In this document: one piece after another, positions 8,105 through 16,111 of the stretch
How the letters are laid out: each line of letters starts with the position of its first letter
Position numbering within the stretch: position 1 is the stretch's first letter
Assembly (NCBI GenBank): GCA_021205365.1
Contig: JAJPXP010000019.1
Span: 1-64,000, forward strand
DNA from: Clostridia bacterium
Lineage (GTDB): Bacteria > Bacillota > Clostridia > Oscillospirales > Butyricicoccaceae
DNA length: 64,000 nt
Direction: 5' to 3'
Made by a program: the position numbers and the translations under genes
The notes under the pieces: generated by a model
The model's database searches: none
What the model saw: only the letters and a program-made list of their open reading frames with translations
Told to the model about the DNA's origin: nothing

Positions 8105-9115
8105 ATGGATGAAAAGATTCTCAATAATAGAAAAAATGGTATGTCCGCATTGGTTTTGACACTGGTTTTGTATGCGGCGGCGCTGGCGGGAAGCATTCTG
8201 TTTCCTATGAAAGGGCATTTTGCCCTCATGGCGGCCTGCATTGTCTGGCTTGCAGTTGGCTGGATTCCGCTGCTCGGTTTAAAGGTTGTCAAGCCGCAGG
8301 AAGCGCTGGTGTTAACACTGTTTGGTAAATATGTCGGCACACTCAAGAAGGAAGGCTTTTATTTTGTCAATCCGTTTTGCACCAGCGTGAACCCGGCGGC
8401 GAAGACCAAGCTGAGCCAGAGCGGTGATGTAGACGGCGGTTCGAGTAAAGCGTTTACGATTTTCAATGGCGGCGGACACAATGCCAGCGCGGAAATGGCG
8501 AATAAAAAGATTTCCCTCAAGGTGATGACCCTGAACAACAACCGTCAGAAGATCAACGACTGTCTGGGCAATCCGGTAGAAATCGGTATTGCGGTTATGT
8601 GGCGTGTGACGGATACAGCAAAGGCCGTATTCAATGTAGATAACTATAAGGAATATCTGTCGTTGCAGTGTGACAGTGCTCTGCGCAATATTGTCCGTAT
8701 TTATCCCTATGATGTTGCACCGAATGTGGATACAACTGGTGATGGTATTGCAGATGAAGGCAGCCTGCGTGGTTCAAGTGAAGTCGTTGCATCGCGGATT
8801 CGTGATGAAATCCAGCAGCGCGTTGCAGATGCGGGATTGGAAATTATCGAAGCACGCATTACGTATCTTGCTTATGCACCGGAGATCGCCGCAGTTATGC
8901 TGCAGAGGCAGCAGGCTTCTGCAATTATTGACGCGAGAAAGATGATTGTAGATGGCGCAGTTGGTATGGTAGAGATGGCGTTGGAACGCCTGAATGAGAA
9001 CCAGGTTGTAGAATTGGATGAAGAACGGAAGGCTGCCATGGTTTCCAATCTGCTGGTTGTACTCTGCGGCAGCCATGACACACAGCCGATTGTAAATACA
9101 GGAAGCTTGTACTAA
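8105..9115 (+). CDS. SPFH/band-7 domain membrane protein
   Basis: This 336-residue protein is anchored by two N-terminal membrane segments (about 13-33 and 38-58). It then carries an SPFH (stomatin/prohibitin) domain from about residue 60 to 280, starting near V-V-K-P-Q-E-A-L-V-L-T-L-F-G-K-Y. Proteins of this class form large ring or cage scaffolds in the membrane and organise proteases or lipid microdomains. The ATG follows AAGGAGG. It is the first gene of a three-gene unit with an Arc-type repressor and a YbjQ protein, an arrangement seen in other Firmicutes. No NfeD partner is encoded nearby. Confidence 0.88.
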   Translation: MDEKILNNRKNGMSALVLTLVLYAAALAGSILFPMKGHFALMAACIVWLAVGWIPLLGLKVVKPQEALVLTLFGKYVGTLKKEGFYFVNPFCTSVNPAAKTKLSQSGDVDGGSSKAFTIFNGGGHNASAEMANKKISLKVMTLNNNRQKINDCLGNPVEIGIAVMWRVTDTAKAVFNVDNYKEYLSLQCDSALRNIVRIYPYDVAPNVDTTGDGIADEGSLRGSSEVVASRIRDEIQQRVADAGLEIIEARITYLAYAPEIAAVMLQRQQASAIIDARKMIVDGAVGMVEMALERLNENQVVELDEERKAAMVSNLLVVLCGSHDTQPIVNTGSLY

Positions 9116-9116
9116 T

Positions 9117-9317
9117 ATGAGTGCAAAAAAGAAGCAAATCCCACTTCGGTTGTCGGAAAAGCTGTACAATGATATTGCTGCATGGGCAGAGGATGATTTC
9201 CGTTCGGTCAACGGACAGATTGAATATCTTCTGACCGAATGCGTCCGGCAGAGAAAGAAAAACGGAAAATATGTTTCAGAGCATTTGGATGAACCAATTG
9301 AGCTGGATATTGAATAA
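9117..9317 (+). CDS. Arc-like ribbon-helix-helix DNA-binding protein
   Basis: This is a 66-residue protein. A short N-terminal strand (Q-I-P-L-R-L-S-E) is followed by two helices with R-S-V-N-G-Q-I-E-Y-L-L, the pattern of Arc/CopG ribbon-helix-helix repressors, which bind DNA as dimers through the paired strands. It starts one base after the SPFH stop and ends 16 nt before the next start, so it is co-transcribed. The doublet TGATATCA palindromes in the operon promoter are the obvious candidate operator, which would make the operon self-regulated. That link is inference. Confidence 0.85.
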   Translation: MSAKKKQIPLRLSEKLYNDIAAWAEDDFRSVNGQIEYLLTECVRQRKKNGKYVSEHLDEPIELDIE

Positions 9318-9333
9318 CAAAGGAGGGACCAAT

Positions 9334-9645
9334 ATGATTCTGGTAAACACGGATTATATCACAGGAAAGGAACTGGAAATGCTTGGCCTGGTAAAGGGCA
9401 GCACGATTCAGTCGAAGAATGTAGGCAAGGACATCACACAGGGCTTCAAAACACTGGTTGGCGGAGAACTGAGAGCCTATACAGAAATGATGAACGATGC
9501 CCGGTCGCTGGCAACCCAGAGGATGATAGCGGAAGCCGAGGCTCTGGGAGCAGATGCGATTGTCAATGTTCGTTACTCCTCTGCTTCGGTGATGCAGGGG
9601 GCTGCGGAAGTTATGGCATATGGAACAGCAGTAAAATTTGTATAA
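9334..9645 (+). CDS. YbjQ/UPF0145 (DUF74) family protein
   Basis: The start at 9334 is fixed by AAAGGAGGG ten bases ahead, giving 103 residues. The protein matches the YbjQ family: an N-terminal half with G-L-V-K-G-S-T, a central helix (A-R-S-L-A-T-Q-R-M-I-A-E-A) and the conserved L-G-A-D-A-I-V-N-V-R-Y segment, ending in Y-G-T-A-V. Family members form pentameric rings and are often labelled heavy-metal-binding without firm proof. It is the last gene of the SPFH operon, just before a strong terminator. A role with SPFH in membrane quality control is plausible. Confidence 0.88.
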   Translation: MILVNTDYITGKELEMLGLVKGSTIQSKNVGKDITQGFKTLVGGELRAYTEMMNDARSLATQRMIAEAEALGADAIVNVRYSSASVMQGAAEVMAYGTAVKFV

Positions 9646-9683
9646 CCGCTGTTCCATAGAATACATGTCTTTTCACCCAACCC

Positions 9684-9717
9684 AAAAACCGTCTGCACAT
9701 GCGGACGGTTTTTCGTT
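9684..9717 (+). terminator. Intrinsic terminator of the SPFH operon
   Basis: ACCGTCTGC pairs with GCGGACGGT around a 4-nt loop and is followed by TTTTTCGTTTCT. Confidence 0.85.
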
Positions 9718-9730
9718 TCTTGGTGCATAA

Positions 9731-9760
9731 AAAAGCTGCTGGTAAAACCAGCAGCTTTTG
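9731..9760 (-). terminator. Intrinsic terminator of the pfkB-family gene
   Basis: A perfect 13-bp stem (AAAAGCTGCTGGT with ACCAGCAGCTTTT) around a 3-nt loop can terminate in both directions. It lies 29 nt beyond the stop of the minus-strand kinase gene. Confidence 0.85.
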
Positions 9761-9788
9761 GGAGGCAATGGAACGGCCCTTTTCTTTC

Positions 9789-10709
9789 CTAATCTTCAAT
9801 TTCACGGTGCAGGACGTCTAAAAGATCCATAATTTCTTCATATGTACCACGGCCATCATGGAAAGCATTTGCCGACGCCGCAGCCAGAGATAACTGGAAT
9901 GCTTCTACCATATCGTGATTTTGCTGATAACCAACCAGGAAGCCGGCTAACATCGAGTCACCACAGCCTACGGTATTATGTACCTTGCCGTTCATAGCAC
10001 TGTGACGATAAATTTCCCCAGTTTCTGTTACGAGCACTGCGCCGTCTGCACTCAGCGATACCAAAACATTTCGTGCGCCCATGCTTTGCAGATTCTTTGC
10101 ATAACGGATAATATCATCCAGATTCTCTGCATTTAAATAGAAAATATCAATCATTTCCTGACGGTTTGGTTTAATCAGGAATGGTTTATATTTTAAGGTG
10201 TTTAATAGCAGAGGCCCTTTGGCATCCACAACGATATATAAATCCTTGTGTGCAACGGAACGCAAGATGTCACTATAGATTGTATCACGTGCTCCGCGCG
10301 GAACAGAGCCGGATAATACCAAAGTATCGCCATCCTGCAGCTGCTGCAGCTGTTCGCACAGGGCATCGATATCATCCTGTGTGATCAAAGGACCCACACC
10401 ATGGATGGAAGATTCAATGCCATCTACCATCTGGACATCAATACGGCTGCTGCCGTTTTGCAGTTGTACAAAACTATGATGGATACCATCTTTGTCCATC
10501 AGACGTTCAATTTCAGCGCCGGTAAAGCCGCCGACAAAACCAAGCGCGAGATTATCCTGCTTTAGGATATTTAATACATAAGAAACATTGATTCCCTTGC
10601 CGCCAGGCATAATACGTTCATAACCTGCGCGGTTTACGCGGCCGGATTGGAAATTTTGTACGGCAACAAGATAGTCAAGACAAGGGTTTAATGTCACGGT
10701 ATAGATCAT
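9789..10709 (-). CDS. fruK: 1-phosphofructokinase, PfkB family
   Basis: This kinase phosphorylates fructose 1-phosphate (or tagatose 6-phosphate) to the bisphosphate for glycolysis. The start at 10709 follows AGGAGG at good spacing and yields 306 residues, normal for FruK. The N-terminus M-I-Y-T-V-T-L-N-P-C-L-D and the G-G-K-G-I-N-V-S block are typical of the FruK/LacC branch. The C-terminal PfkB signature reads G-C-G-D-S with catalytic Asp251; the usual residue before G-D is Ala or Gly followed by Gly, so Cys is a mild variation. It stands alone between terminators, with no fructose PTS or FruR gene beside it, so the natural sugar is not certain. Confidence 0.87.
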   Translation of the reverse strand: MIYTVTLNPCLDYLVAVQNFQSGRVNRAGYERIMPGGKGINVSYVLNILKQDNLALGFVGGFTGAEIERLMDKDGIHHSFVQLQNGSSRIDVQMVDGIESSIHGVGPLITQDDIDALCEQLQQLQDGDTLVLSGSVPRGARDTIYSDILRSVAHKDLYIVVDAKGPLLLNTLKYKPFLIKPNRQEMIDIFYLNAENLDDIIRYAKNLQSMGARNVLVSLSADGAVLVTETGEIYRHSAMNGKVHNTVGCGDSMLAGFLVGYQQNHDMVEAFQLSLAAASANAFHDGRGTYEEIMDLLDVLHREIED

Positions 10710-10906
10710 AGAGTTTAGCCCTCCTGACAAAATACTTTAAAGATATAAAGAACAAGTGAATTTCGCAACATGCACAAAATATTGTACTTTTTATATAAAT
10801 TAGTATAACATATCGTCCAAACAAATGCACTGGTTTTTCCAAAAGTTTATCATGTGTTTACAAAGTTTTTTTAGAAAAGAAACATGAAAATATAAGATAA
10901 AATCTA

Positions 10907-10935
10907 TTGACAGGAAAAAGGGGGTATGCTATAAT
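10907..10935 (+). promoter_or_regulatory. Consensus sigma-A promoter for the tRNA-Ser pair
   Basis: TTGACA at 10907-10912 and TATAAT at 10930-10935 are separated by 17 nt, with an extended -10 TG dinucleotide. The -10 lies 30 nt before the first tRNA, as expected for a strong stable-RNA promoter. Confidence 0.92.
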
Positions 10936-10965
10936 ATTTCTTGCTTAGCACGAGAGATTCGATCC

Positions 10966-11054
10966 GGAGAGGTATCGAAGTGGTCATAACGAGGCGGTCT
11001 TGAAAACCGTTTGTCCGAAAGGGCGCGTGGGTTCGAATCCCACCCTCTCCGCCA
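10966..11054 (+). tRNA. tRNA-Ser (anticodon TGA)
   Basis: The acceptor stem GGAGAGG pairs with CCTCTCC and is followed by discriminator G and an encoded CCA. The anticodon loop reads CTTGAAA, giving anticodon TGA for serine UCA codons. A long variable arm typical of class II tRNAs is present, and the T-loop GGTTCGAATCC is canonical. Confidence 0.95.
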
Positions 11055-11088
11055 CATTTTTCTCAAGTGTACCAAGCCAGCAGCCTTT

Positions 11089-11178
11089 GGAGAAGTACCC
11101 AAGTGGTGAAGGGGCTCCCCTGCTAAGGGAGTAGGGCGCGAAAGTGTCGCGAGGGTTCAAATCCCTCCTTCTCCGCCA
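11089..11178 (+). tRNA. tRNA-Ser (anticodon GCT)
   Basis: The acceptor stem GGAGAAG pairs with CTTCTCC, with discriminator G and encoded CCA. The anticodon loop CTGCTAA gives anticodon GCT for AGC/AGU serine codons. The long variable arm (GGGCGCGAAAGTGTCGCG region) identifies a serine tRNA. It is co-transcribed with the tRNA-Ser 34 nt upstream. Confidence 0.95.
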
Positions 11179-11184
11179 AAGCAA

Positions 11185-11218
11185 AGCACCGATTCCGTGA
11201 TGGTTTCGGTGCTTTTTT
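11185..11218 (+). terminator. Intrinsic terminator of the tRNA-Ser unit
   Basis: AGCACCGA pairs with TCGGTGCT and is followed by a run of six T residues, seven bases after the second tRNA. Confidence 0.88.
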
Positions 11219-11410
11219 GTTTGTTCTATTCCAGGCTTGCTTTTGCGTTTTTGGCAGGACAGATGTTAAGTATAGATGCATTGCGAATCCCTATTTTGTC
11301 GCAATATTCCTGCTGGCGATTTATTTTCTCGATCAATCGGCACAGGGCGATTCTGGTCTCTATATTCATCGGTTCATCTCCAATTCACATCCTCCAGGTA
11401 TTTTTAACGG

Positions 11411-11614
11411 TTAATAGAAATCCGCCGGCGCGTCATGCATAAGCAGTGCTGCTATAATATAAGCAAGGATACCGCTGCCGCCCAATATGGTAAAGAGAAC
11501 CCAGGCCAGACGAACAATGGTCGGGTCCAGTTCAAAATATTCTGCAATACCACCGCACACACCCCACAGCATGCGATTGGAAAGCGACTTGTATAACTTT
11601 TTTTCCTGATGCAT
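11411..11614 (-). CDS. PspC domain membrane protein
   Basis: This 67-residue protein is a single PspC domain. K-L-Y-K-S-L-S-N-R and W-G-V-C-G-G-I-A-E-Y-F lead into D-P-T-I-V-R-L-A-W, then a hydrophobic segment at about 35-58. PspC proteins act in envelope stress and sense or bind phage-shock proteins at the membrane. It lies 18 nt after the next minus-strand gene (11633-11863), so the two form an operon. A PspA-type protein is encoded separately at 47837-48517. Confidence 0.88.
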   Translation of the reverse strand: MHQEKKLYKSLSNRMLWGVCGGIAEYFELDPTIVRLAWVLFTILGGSGILAYIIAALLMHDAPADFY

Positions 11615-11632
11615 AATCCTTTTCCTTCCGCC

Positions 11633-11863
11633 TTATAAAATGATATCAACCAAAGAGAATAAGCCAACGATAATCAGGCCTATGAATGCGACAGACATAA
11701 ATCCTGCCGCTGCAAAGCCGACAAGAATCAATGGAAGCAAGACAAGCGTGAACAGGATTTTTGTAATTCCCCATGCAGCCTTGATTGCGAACCAAAGCAG
11801 TTTCCCAAACACTACGATCAACAAACCTGCAAAAATGAGAGTTATTATTTTAATCACCTCCAT
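11633..11863 (-). CDS. Small hypothetical membrane protein paired with PspC
   Basis: This 76-residue protein is nearly all hydrophobic, with two or three membrane helices (about 5-20, 28-50, 55-74) and a few basic residues between them (Lys21, Lys28, Lys35). I do not recognise a named family. A GGAGGTGA sequence lies just before its ATG (minus strand, around 11866), supporting translation. Being co-transcribed ahead of pspC suggests an envelope-stress role, by association only. Confidence 0.65.
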   Translation of the reverse strand: MEVIKIITLIFAGLLIVVFGKLLWFAIKAAWGITKILFTLVLLPLILVGFAAAGFMSVAFIGLIIVGLFSLVDIIL

Positions 11864-11942
11864 TACCTTATTCCGCTATGCTCAGATGTATGTCTTTCTT
11901 TGAGCTTGAATATAGTATATAATAACAGAGGAGAAAAATAAA

Positions 11943-11989
11943 CTTCTGGCAGGGTGAAATAATCCCTGCTAATTCCTTTGCAGAAGGGA
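11943..11989 (+). other. Nested stem-loops in the leader of the XRE gene
   Basis: GCAGGG (11949-11954) pairs with CCCTGC (11964-11969). An outer stem can form between CTTCTG..CA and TGCAGAAG, and ATTCC/GGAAT offers an alternative. The structure lies about 35 nt before the start at 12025. It matches no riboswitch class that I can name. Confidence 0.3.
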
Positions 11990-12024
11990 ATCAGGACGAA
12001 ACGGTAACAGGAGAGAAACATTCC

Positions 12025-12525
12025 ATGGGTAAAATGTCAACCAAGCGAGATAAGAATATATATCAGACCAGCCGTGAAGACGTGCAGCTTACAAGAGCGG
12101 CTGCGGCGGAAAAGCTATACATATCGGCTTCCCGGATTGAAAAGATAGAAAACGGAAGCCGGCCGCATCCGGATGAGGTCCTCAAGATGGCAGAATGTTA
12201 TCACAACCCTTCACTCTGCAATGATTATTGTTGCAATATTTGCGAAATCGGTCAAAAATATGTACCAAAGATTGAGATGAAGGAGCTTTCCCAGATTACT
12301 TTGGAAATGCTTGCGGCATTAAACGCATTGTCGAAGGAGAAGGAACGGCTGATTGAAATCACAGTGGATGGAAAGATTACCGGCGATGAGATGCCTGATT
12401 TCCTGTCCATTCAGCAACAATTGGAAAAAATGTCGCTGATTATTGATTCTCTTCAGCTTTGGATGAAACATGCTGCAATCTCAGGAGACATTGATACCTC
12501 GGCGATAGAACAGCTTGAATCATAA
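12025..12525 (+). CDS. XRE-type helix-turn-helix regulator with Cys cluster
   Basis: This 166-residue protein has an N-terminal helix-turn-helix (residues about 17-55, around L-T-R-A-A-A-A-E-K-L-Y-I-S-A-S-R-I-E-K-I-E). A short segment with C-N-D-Y-C-C-N-I-C follows at about residues 67-75, which could bind a metal or Fe-S centre. The C-terminal half is helical, Leu/Glu-rich and may dimerise. AGGAGA stands before the first ATG; a second ATG at 12034 is possible. No target operon is obvious nearby. A redox- or metal-sensing role is suggested by the Cys group but not shown. Confidence 0.75.
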   Translation: MGKMSTKRDKNIYQTSREDVQLTRAAAAEKLYISASRIEKIENGSRPHPDEVLKMAECYHNPSLCNDYCCNICEIGQKYVPKIEMKELSQITLEMLAALNALSKEKERLIEITVDGKITGDEMPDFLSIQQQLEKMSLIIDSLQLWMKHAAISGDIDTSAIEQLES

Positions 12526-12676
12526 AGATTATATTTCAAAATAGAATGAAGGACCTCTAGGGTGACAGACATCCGATCTGCATGTTGTCATGGGGGATGG
12601 TTTGTAAATATACTCCAAATATAACAAATATTTTTTGTGCAACAATGCTGATTTTGAGTAATCTGCTGAAGATGTA

Positions 12677-12705
12677 TTGACATTTTGGAACAAGAGTGTT
12701 AAAAT
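12677..12705 (+). promoter_or_regulatory. Promoter of the licT-type antiterminator
   Basis: TTGACA at 12677-12682 and TAAAAT at 12700-12705 are spaced 17 nt. Transcription would start near 12712, just before the RAT element at 12724. Confidence 0.85.
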
Positions 12706-12723
12706 TCTATTAATAAAATTGTT

Positions 12724-12752
12724 GGAATGTTACTGATAATGCAGGCTTGACC
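12724..12752 (+). promoter_or_regulatory. RAT (ribonucleic antiterminator) site
   Basis: The 29-nt element closely follows the BglG/LicT/SacY target: GGAATGTTACTGATAATG, then GCAGGCTTGACC. The family consensus has GTTACTG in one strand and GCAGGC in the other of a bulged hairpin. It overlaps the start of the terminator stem at 12750, the usual mutually exclusive arrangement. Confidence 0.88.
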
Positions 12753-12830
12753 AACTCTATCTTGATACTATGTGTTTATTTTATGCGTTTTGTGGGCATA
12801 GTATTTTTGATGGGGCTGGTTATTTTTTTT
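12750..12830 (+). terminator. Regulated leader terminator overlapping the RAT
   Basis: ACCAACTC at 12750-12757 can pair with the region ending GGGGCTGGT at 12820, with ATACTATG/CATAGTAT forming an inner stem, followed by T8 at 12823-12830. Binding of the antiterminator to the RAT would prevent this hairpin. It stands upstream of the true licT-type start at 12876. Confidence 0.8.
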
Positions 12831-12875
12831 GGCAAAAGGATAGTGTTTAAAAAGAGGGAGCAGGAGATATATGAT

Positions 12876-13730
12876 ATGAGGATTAAAAAAGTTATTAACA
12901 ACAATATCCTCTGCGTTATTGACGAAAAAGGTCATGAAATGATCATTACCGGAAAAGGAATTGGCTTTAAGCGCAAGACCGGTGAACGTGTTGACGAATC
13001 CATTGTCGAAAAGGTCTATCGGATGGAAGGGAAGATGGAGCAGAGAAAGCTTCGTGAGTTGGTTGAGCAGATCCCGCTGGAACATTTAAAGCTGACACAG
13101 GATTTGATTGAATACATCAGAAGCCAGCTCAATCAAAACCTGAATGAATCTTTGCTGATTACACTGGCTGACCATATCAGTTTTGCAATCCAGCGACAGG
13201 AGCAGGGCATTGAGTTTAAGAACCCGTTAAGCGGCTCTGTCATGTGCTTCTATCCGACAGAGTACCGCCTGGGACAATATTGTTTACAGGCGATTGAGGA
13301 GAAATGCAACGTACAGCTGCATGAGGATGAAGCAACGTTTATTGCACTGCATATTGTCAATGCGCAATTAAACACGCACATGAGTGACATGCATGATATG
13401 ACAAAGCTGCTGGATGGCTGCGTTCGTGTGACAGAATTTTATTATCGTAAAAAGTTTGATCGCAATTCGCTGGATTTCAGCCGCTTTATTGTACATCTTC
13501 GATATCTGGTACAGCGTCTTTATCAGAATAAGACCTTGGAGGATACGCAGGACCCCAGTGATATCATGTTCCGGGAATTAATCAAGCGTAACTGCAGGGC
13601 GCATTATGAATGTGCAAACCGTATAGCTTCTTATATTGAAGCAAATCATGATAAAATCATTTCAGATGAAGAAAAAATTTATCTGACCATTCACCTGAAG
13701 CGTTTAAATATGCCGGATGCGGCAGACTGA
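12876..13730 (+). CDS. BglG/LicT/GlcT-family transcription antiterminator
   Basis: This RNA-binding regulator stops early termination of PTS genes when sugar is present. The start at 12876 follows AGCAGGAG, and gives 284 residues with the expected layout: a CAT RNA-binding domain at 1-55 (opening M-R-I-K-K-V-I-N-N-N-I-L), PRD1 at about 65-170 and PRD2 at about 175-284, with conserved histidines that receive phosphate from HPr or an EII. An upstream in-frame ATG at 12747 lies inside the RAT/terminator and is not used. Its own leader carries a RAT, so it should control itself and, by read-through, the ptsG-type gene 97 nt downstream. Confidence 0.92.
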   Translation: MRIKKVINNNILCVIDEKGHEMIITGKGIGFKRKTGERVDESIVEKVYRMEGKMEQRKLRELVEQIPLEHLKLTQDLIEYIRSQLNQNLNESLLITLADHISFAIQRQEQGIEFKNPLSGSVMCFYPTEYRLGQYCLQAIEEKCNVQLHEDEATFIALHIVNAQLNTHMSDMHDMTKLLDGCVRVTEFYYRKKFDRNSLDFSRFIVHLRYLVQRLYQNKTLEDTQDPSDIMFRELIKRNCRAHYECANRIASYIEANHDKIISDEEKIYLTIHLKRLNMPDAAD

Positions 13731-13826
13731 TTTGTTTAAAATTCCGACTGTGCCAGGGCCCGGCCAGTGGAACTTTAAAATACATAAATATAAAACTTTC
13801 TGTTATCTTGAGAGGAGTTATATACA

Positions 13827-16010
13827 ATGGCACAAAAGAAAAGCGGACAAATCTTTGCTGCTGCACAGCAGATCGGCAAATCGCTGTTCCTTCCGATTGC
13901 GGTTCTGCCATTTGCAGGTATCCTGTTGGGTATTGGCAGTTCCTTTACAAATGAAACGACCATTGCTACCTATGGTCTGTCTGGCATTCTGCACCCGGGC
14001 ACCATCTTATACAGCATTATGATGCTGCTGAACTATGCCGGAAATGCGATTTTCGGCAACCTGGCATTAATCTTTGCTTTGGCCGTTGCGCTTGGCATGG
14101 CGAAGAAGGAAAAGGGCGTAGCAGTTATGTCTGCGGGCATCTTCTATCTGGTCATGCTGACGACCATCAATGTCTTGTTGACGTTGACCGGTTCGATTGT
14201 TGATGGACAGATTGCAGATACCGTCAAAGAAGGTGCAATTACCTCGATGCTGGGTATCCAGACCCTGCAGATGGGTGTATTCGGTGGTATTATCGCCGGC
14301 GTTATCGCAGCGGTATTGTGCAATAAGTTCTATAAAACCCAGTTGCCGGATGCATTGTCCTTCTTTGCGGGCACACGCTTTGTTCCGATTGTTTCCATGG
14401 TATTCGGCATTGTGACGGGTGCAATCCTGTTTGTTGTATGGCCGATCATCCAGGAAGGCATTTTCGCACTCGGCGGTTTGGTACAGGCTTCCGGTTATGC
14501 TGGCACCTTTATTTATGGCTGTATCGAACGTGCATTGATTCCATTTGGCCTGCATCATATTTTCTATATGCCGTTCTGGCAGACTGGTGTCGGCGGCTCT
14601 GCTGTCATTGATGGCGTCAATGTCATGGGTGCACAGAATATTTTCTTTGCACAGCTTGCTTCCCCGGAAACAACCCAGTTCTCTGTTGATGCCTGCCGTT
14701 TCCTGACTGGCAAATATCCGTTCATGATGGGCGGCCTGCCGGGCGCTGCACTGGCAATGTATATGACCGCACGTCCGGAAAAGAAAAAGCAGGCCGGCTC
14801 CCTGCTGTTCTCTGTTGCACTGACCTCGTTCCTGACTGGCGTTACTGAACCGATTGAATTTACGTTCCTGTTCCTTGCTCCGGCACTGTTTGCAATTCAT
14901 GTTGTCTTTGCTGGTCTGTCCTTTATGACCTGCCATATTCTGAACATCTGTGTTGGTACTACGTTCTCGGATGGTCTGATTGACCTGATTCTGTATGGTG
15001 TTCTGCCAGGTCAGGCGAAGTCTAACTGGATGATGCTGCTTCCGGTTATCGCGGTTTACTTTGTTCTGTACTTCTTTGTATTCCGTTTCTTTATTTTGAA
15101 GTGGAACCTCAAGACACCGGGACGTGAAGCAGATGACGAAGAAGCACATCTGGTAACCAAGGATGAATACCGTCAGGCTACTGGTGTTGGCCTGGCTGGT
15201 GGCAAGCCGGCTCCGGCAAACTTTGATGAAAAATCTGCAATGATCCTGAAGGGTGTCGGCGGCGTTGGCAATCTGGTAGATATTGACTGCTGTGCAACCC
15301 GTCTGAGATTGACACTGGTAGATAGCGCTAATGTGGATCAGCCGCTGCTCAAGTCTACAGGTGCTTCCGGCGTAGTTGTTAAGGGCGCTGGCATTCAGGT
15401 TATTTATGGCCCGTCCGTAACCATTGTAAAATCCAATTTCGAAGAATTTGTAGAGAAGGTTCGTTCCGGCGCAATTCCGGAATCCATGTTTATGGAGTCT
15501 GCAGCACCAGCCGCAGAGGAAACCACAGCGGCAAAGGAAGAGGCACCAAAGATGAAGGACGTCCTTCTCGGCGCGCACATGAATGGCAGAATGCTGCTGA
15601 TGAATGAAGTACAGGATGAAGCTTTTGCTTCCTGCGCATTGGGTGACGGCGTAGCGATCGAGCCTTCGGAAGGCAAGCTGTATGCACCGGCAGATGCAAC
15701 GATTGTAAATGTATTCGATACAAAACATGCGATTGGTCTTGCTGTTGCGGATGAAATGGAACTGCTGCTGCATGTCGGTATTGATACTGTCAAGTTGGGC
15801 GGCAAGTATTTCGAAGCGCATGTCAAGGAAGGCCAGAATGTCAAGAAGGGCGATTTGCTGGTATCCTTTGATATGGACGCAATTAAGGCTGCTGGATATC
15901 TCTGCACAACACCGATGATTGTCTGCAATACGGATGATTATTCTGTGATTAAGCCGCTGGCAACCGGTGAAGTCAAGGCAGGACAGGATTTGCTGTCTGC
16001 AAAGGGATAA
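13827..16010 (+). CDS. ptsG: PTS glucose-family permease IICBA (PtsG type)
   Basis: This 727-residue fused permease takes up and phosphorylates glucose or a related hexose (N-acetylglucosamine or maltose are alternatives). The EIIC membrane domain spans about residues 1-420 with around ten helices. EIIB follows at about 465-545 with phospho-Cys489 in C-C-A-T-R-L-R-L, then a Glu/Ala-rich linker. EIIA lies at about 570-727 with phospho-His649 in L-L-L-H-V-G-I-D-T-V. A GAGAGGAG site precedes the ATG. It follows the antiterminator on the same strand and ends at a strong terminator, so induction by its own sugar is likely. Confidence 0.93.
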   Translation: MAQKKSGQIFAAAQQIGKSLFLPIAVLPFAGILLGIGSSFTNETTIATYGLSGILHPGTILYSIMMLLNYAGNAIFGNLALIFALAVALGMAKKEKGVAVMSAGIFYLVMLTTINVLLTLTGSIVDGQIADTVKEGAITSMLGIQTLQMGVFGGIIAGVIAAVLCNKFYKTQLPDALSFFAGTRFVPIVSMVFGIVTGAILFVVWPIIQEGIFALGGLVQASGYAGTFIYGCIERALIPFGLHHIFYMPFWQTGVGGSAVIDGVNVMGAQNIFFAQLASPETTQFSVDACRFLTGKYPFMMGGLPGAALAMYMTARPEKKKQAGSLLFSVALTSFLTGVTEPIEFTFLFLAPALFAIHVVFAGLSFMTCHILNICVGTTFSDGLIDLILYGVLPGQAKSNWMMLLPVIAVYFVLYFFVFRFFILKWNLKTPGREADDEEAHLVTKDEYRQATGVGLAGGKPAPANFDEKSAMILKGVGGVGNLVDIDCCATRLRLTLVDSANVDQPLLKSTGASGVVVKGAGIQVIYGPSVTIVKSNFEEFVEKVRSGAIPESMFMESAAPAAEETTAAKEEAPKMKDVLLGAHMNGRMLLMNEVQDEAFASCALGDGVAIEPSEGKLYAPADATIVNVFDTKHAIGLAVADEMELLLHVGIDTVKLGGKYFEAHVKEGQNVKKGDLLVSFDMDAIKAAGYLCTTPMIVCNTDDYSVIKPLATGEVKAGQDLLSAKG

Positions 16011-16075
16011 GCAGAGTGCTTTATACCGTCTCATATGTGATATTTATTTTGTAGCTCTCCAATCTCCTATTATAT

Positions 16076-16111
16076 TCCGCCGGGGTACATTCTGTGCCCC
16101 GGCGGATTTTT
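16076..16111 (+). terminator. Intrinsic terminator of the licT-ptsG unit
   Basis: TCCGCCGGGG pairs perfectly with CCCCGGCGGA, followed by TTTTT. Confidence 0.92.

Noticed and set aside
10984..11184. Minus-strand frame with R-R-R-D-L-N-P-R-D
   Set aside because: A well-known false protein from the antisense of tRNA-Ser genes.
13731..13826. Possible second RAT or terminator before ptsG
   Set aside because: The GC-rich stretch can fold weakly but has neither GTTACTG/GCAGGC cores nor a T-tract.
14067..16034. 655-codon minus-strand frame
   Set aside because: Antisense shadow of ptsG, rich in Cys, His and Gln as expected from reversed codons.
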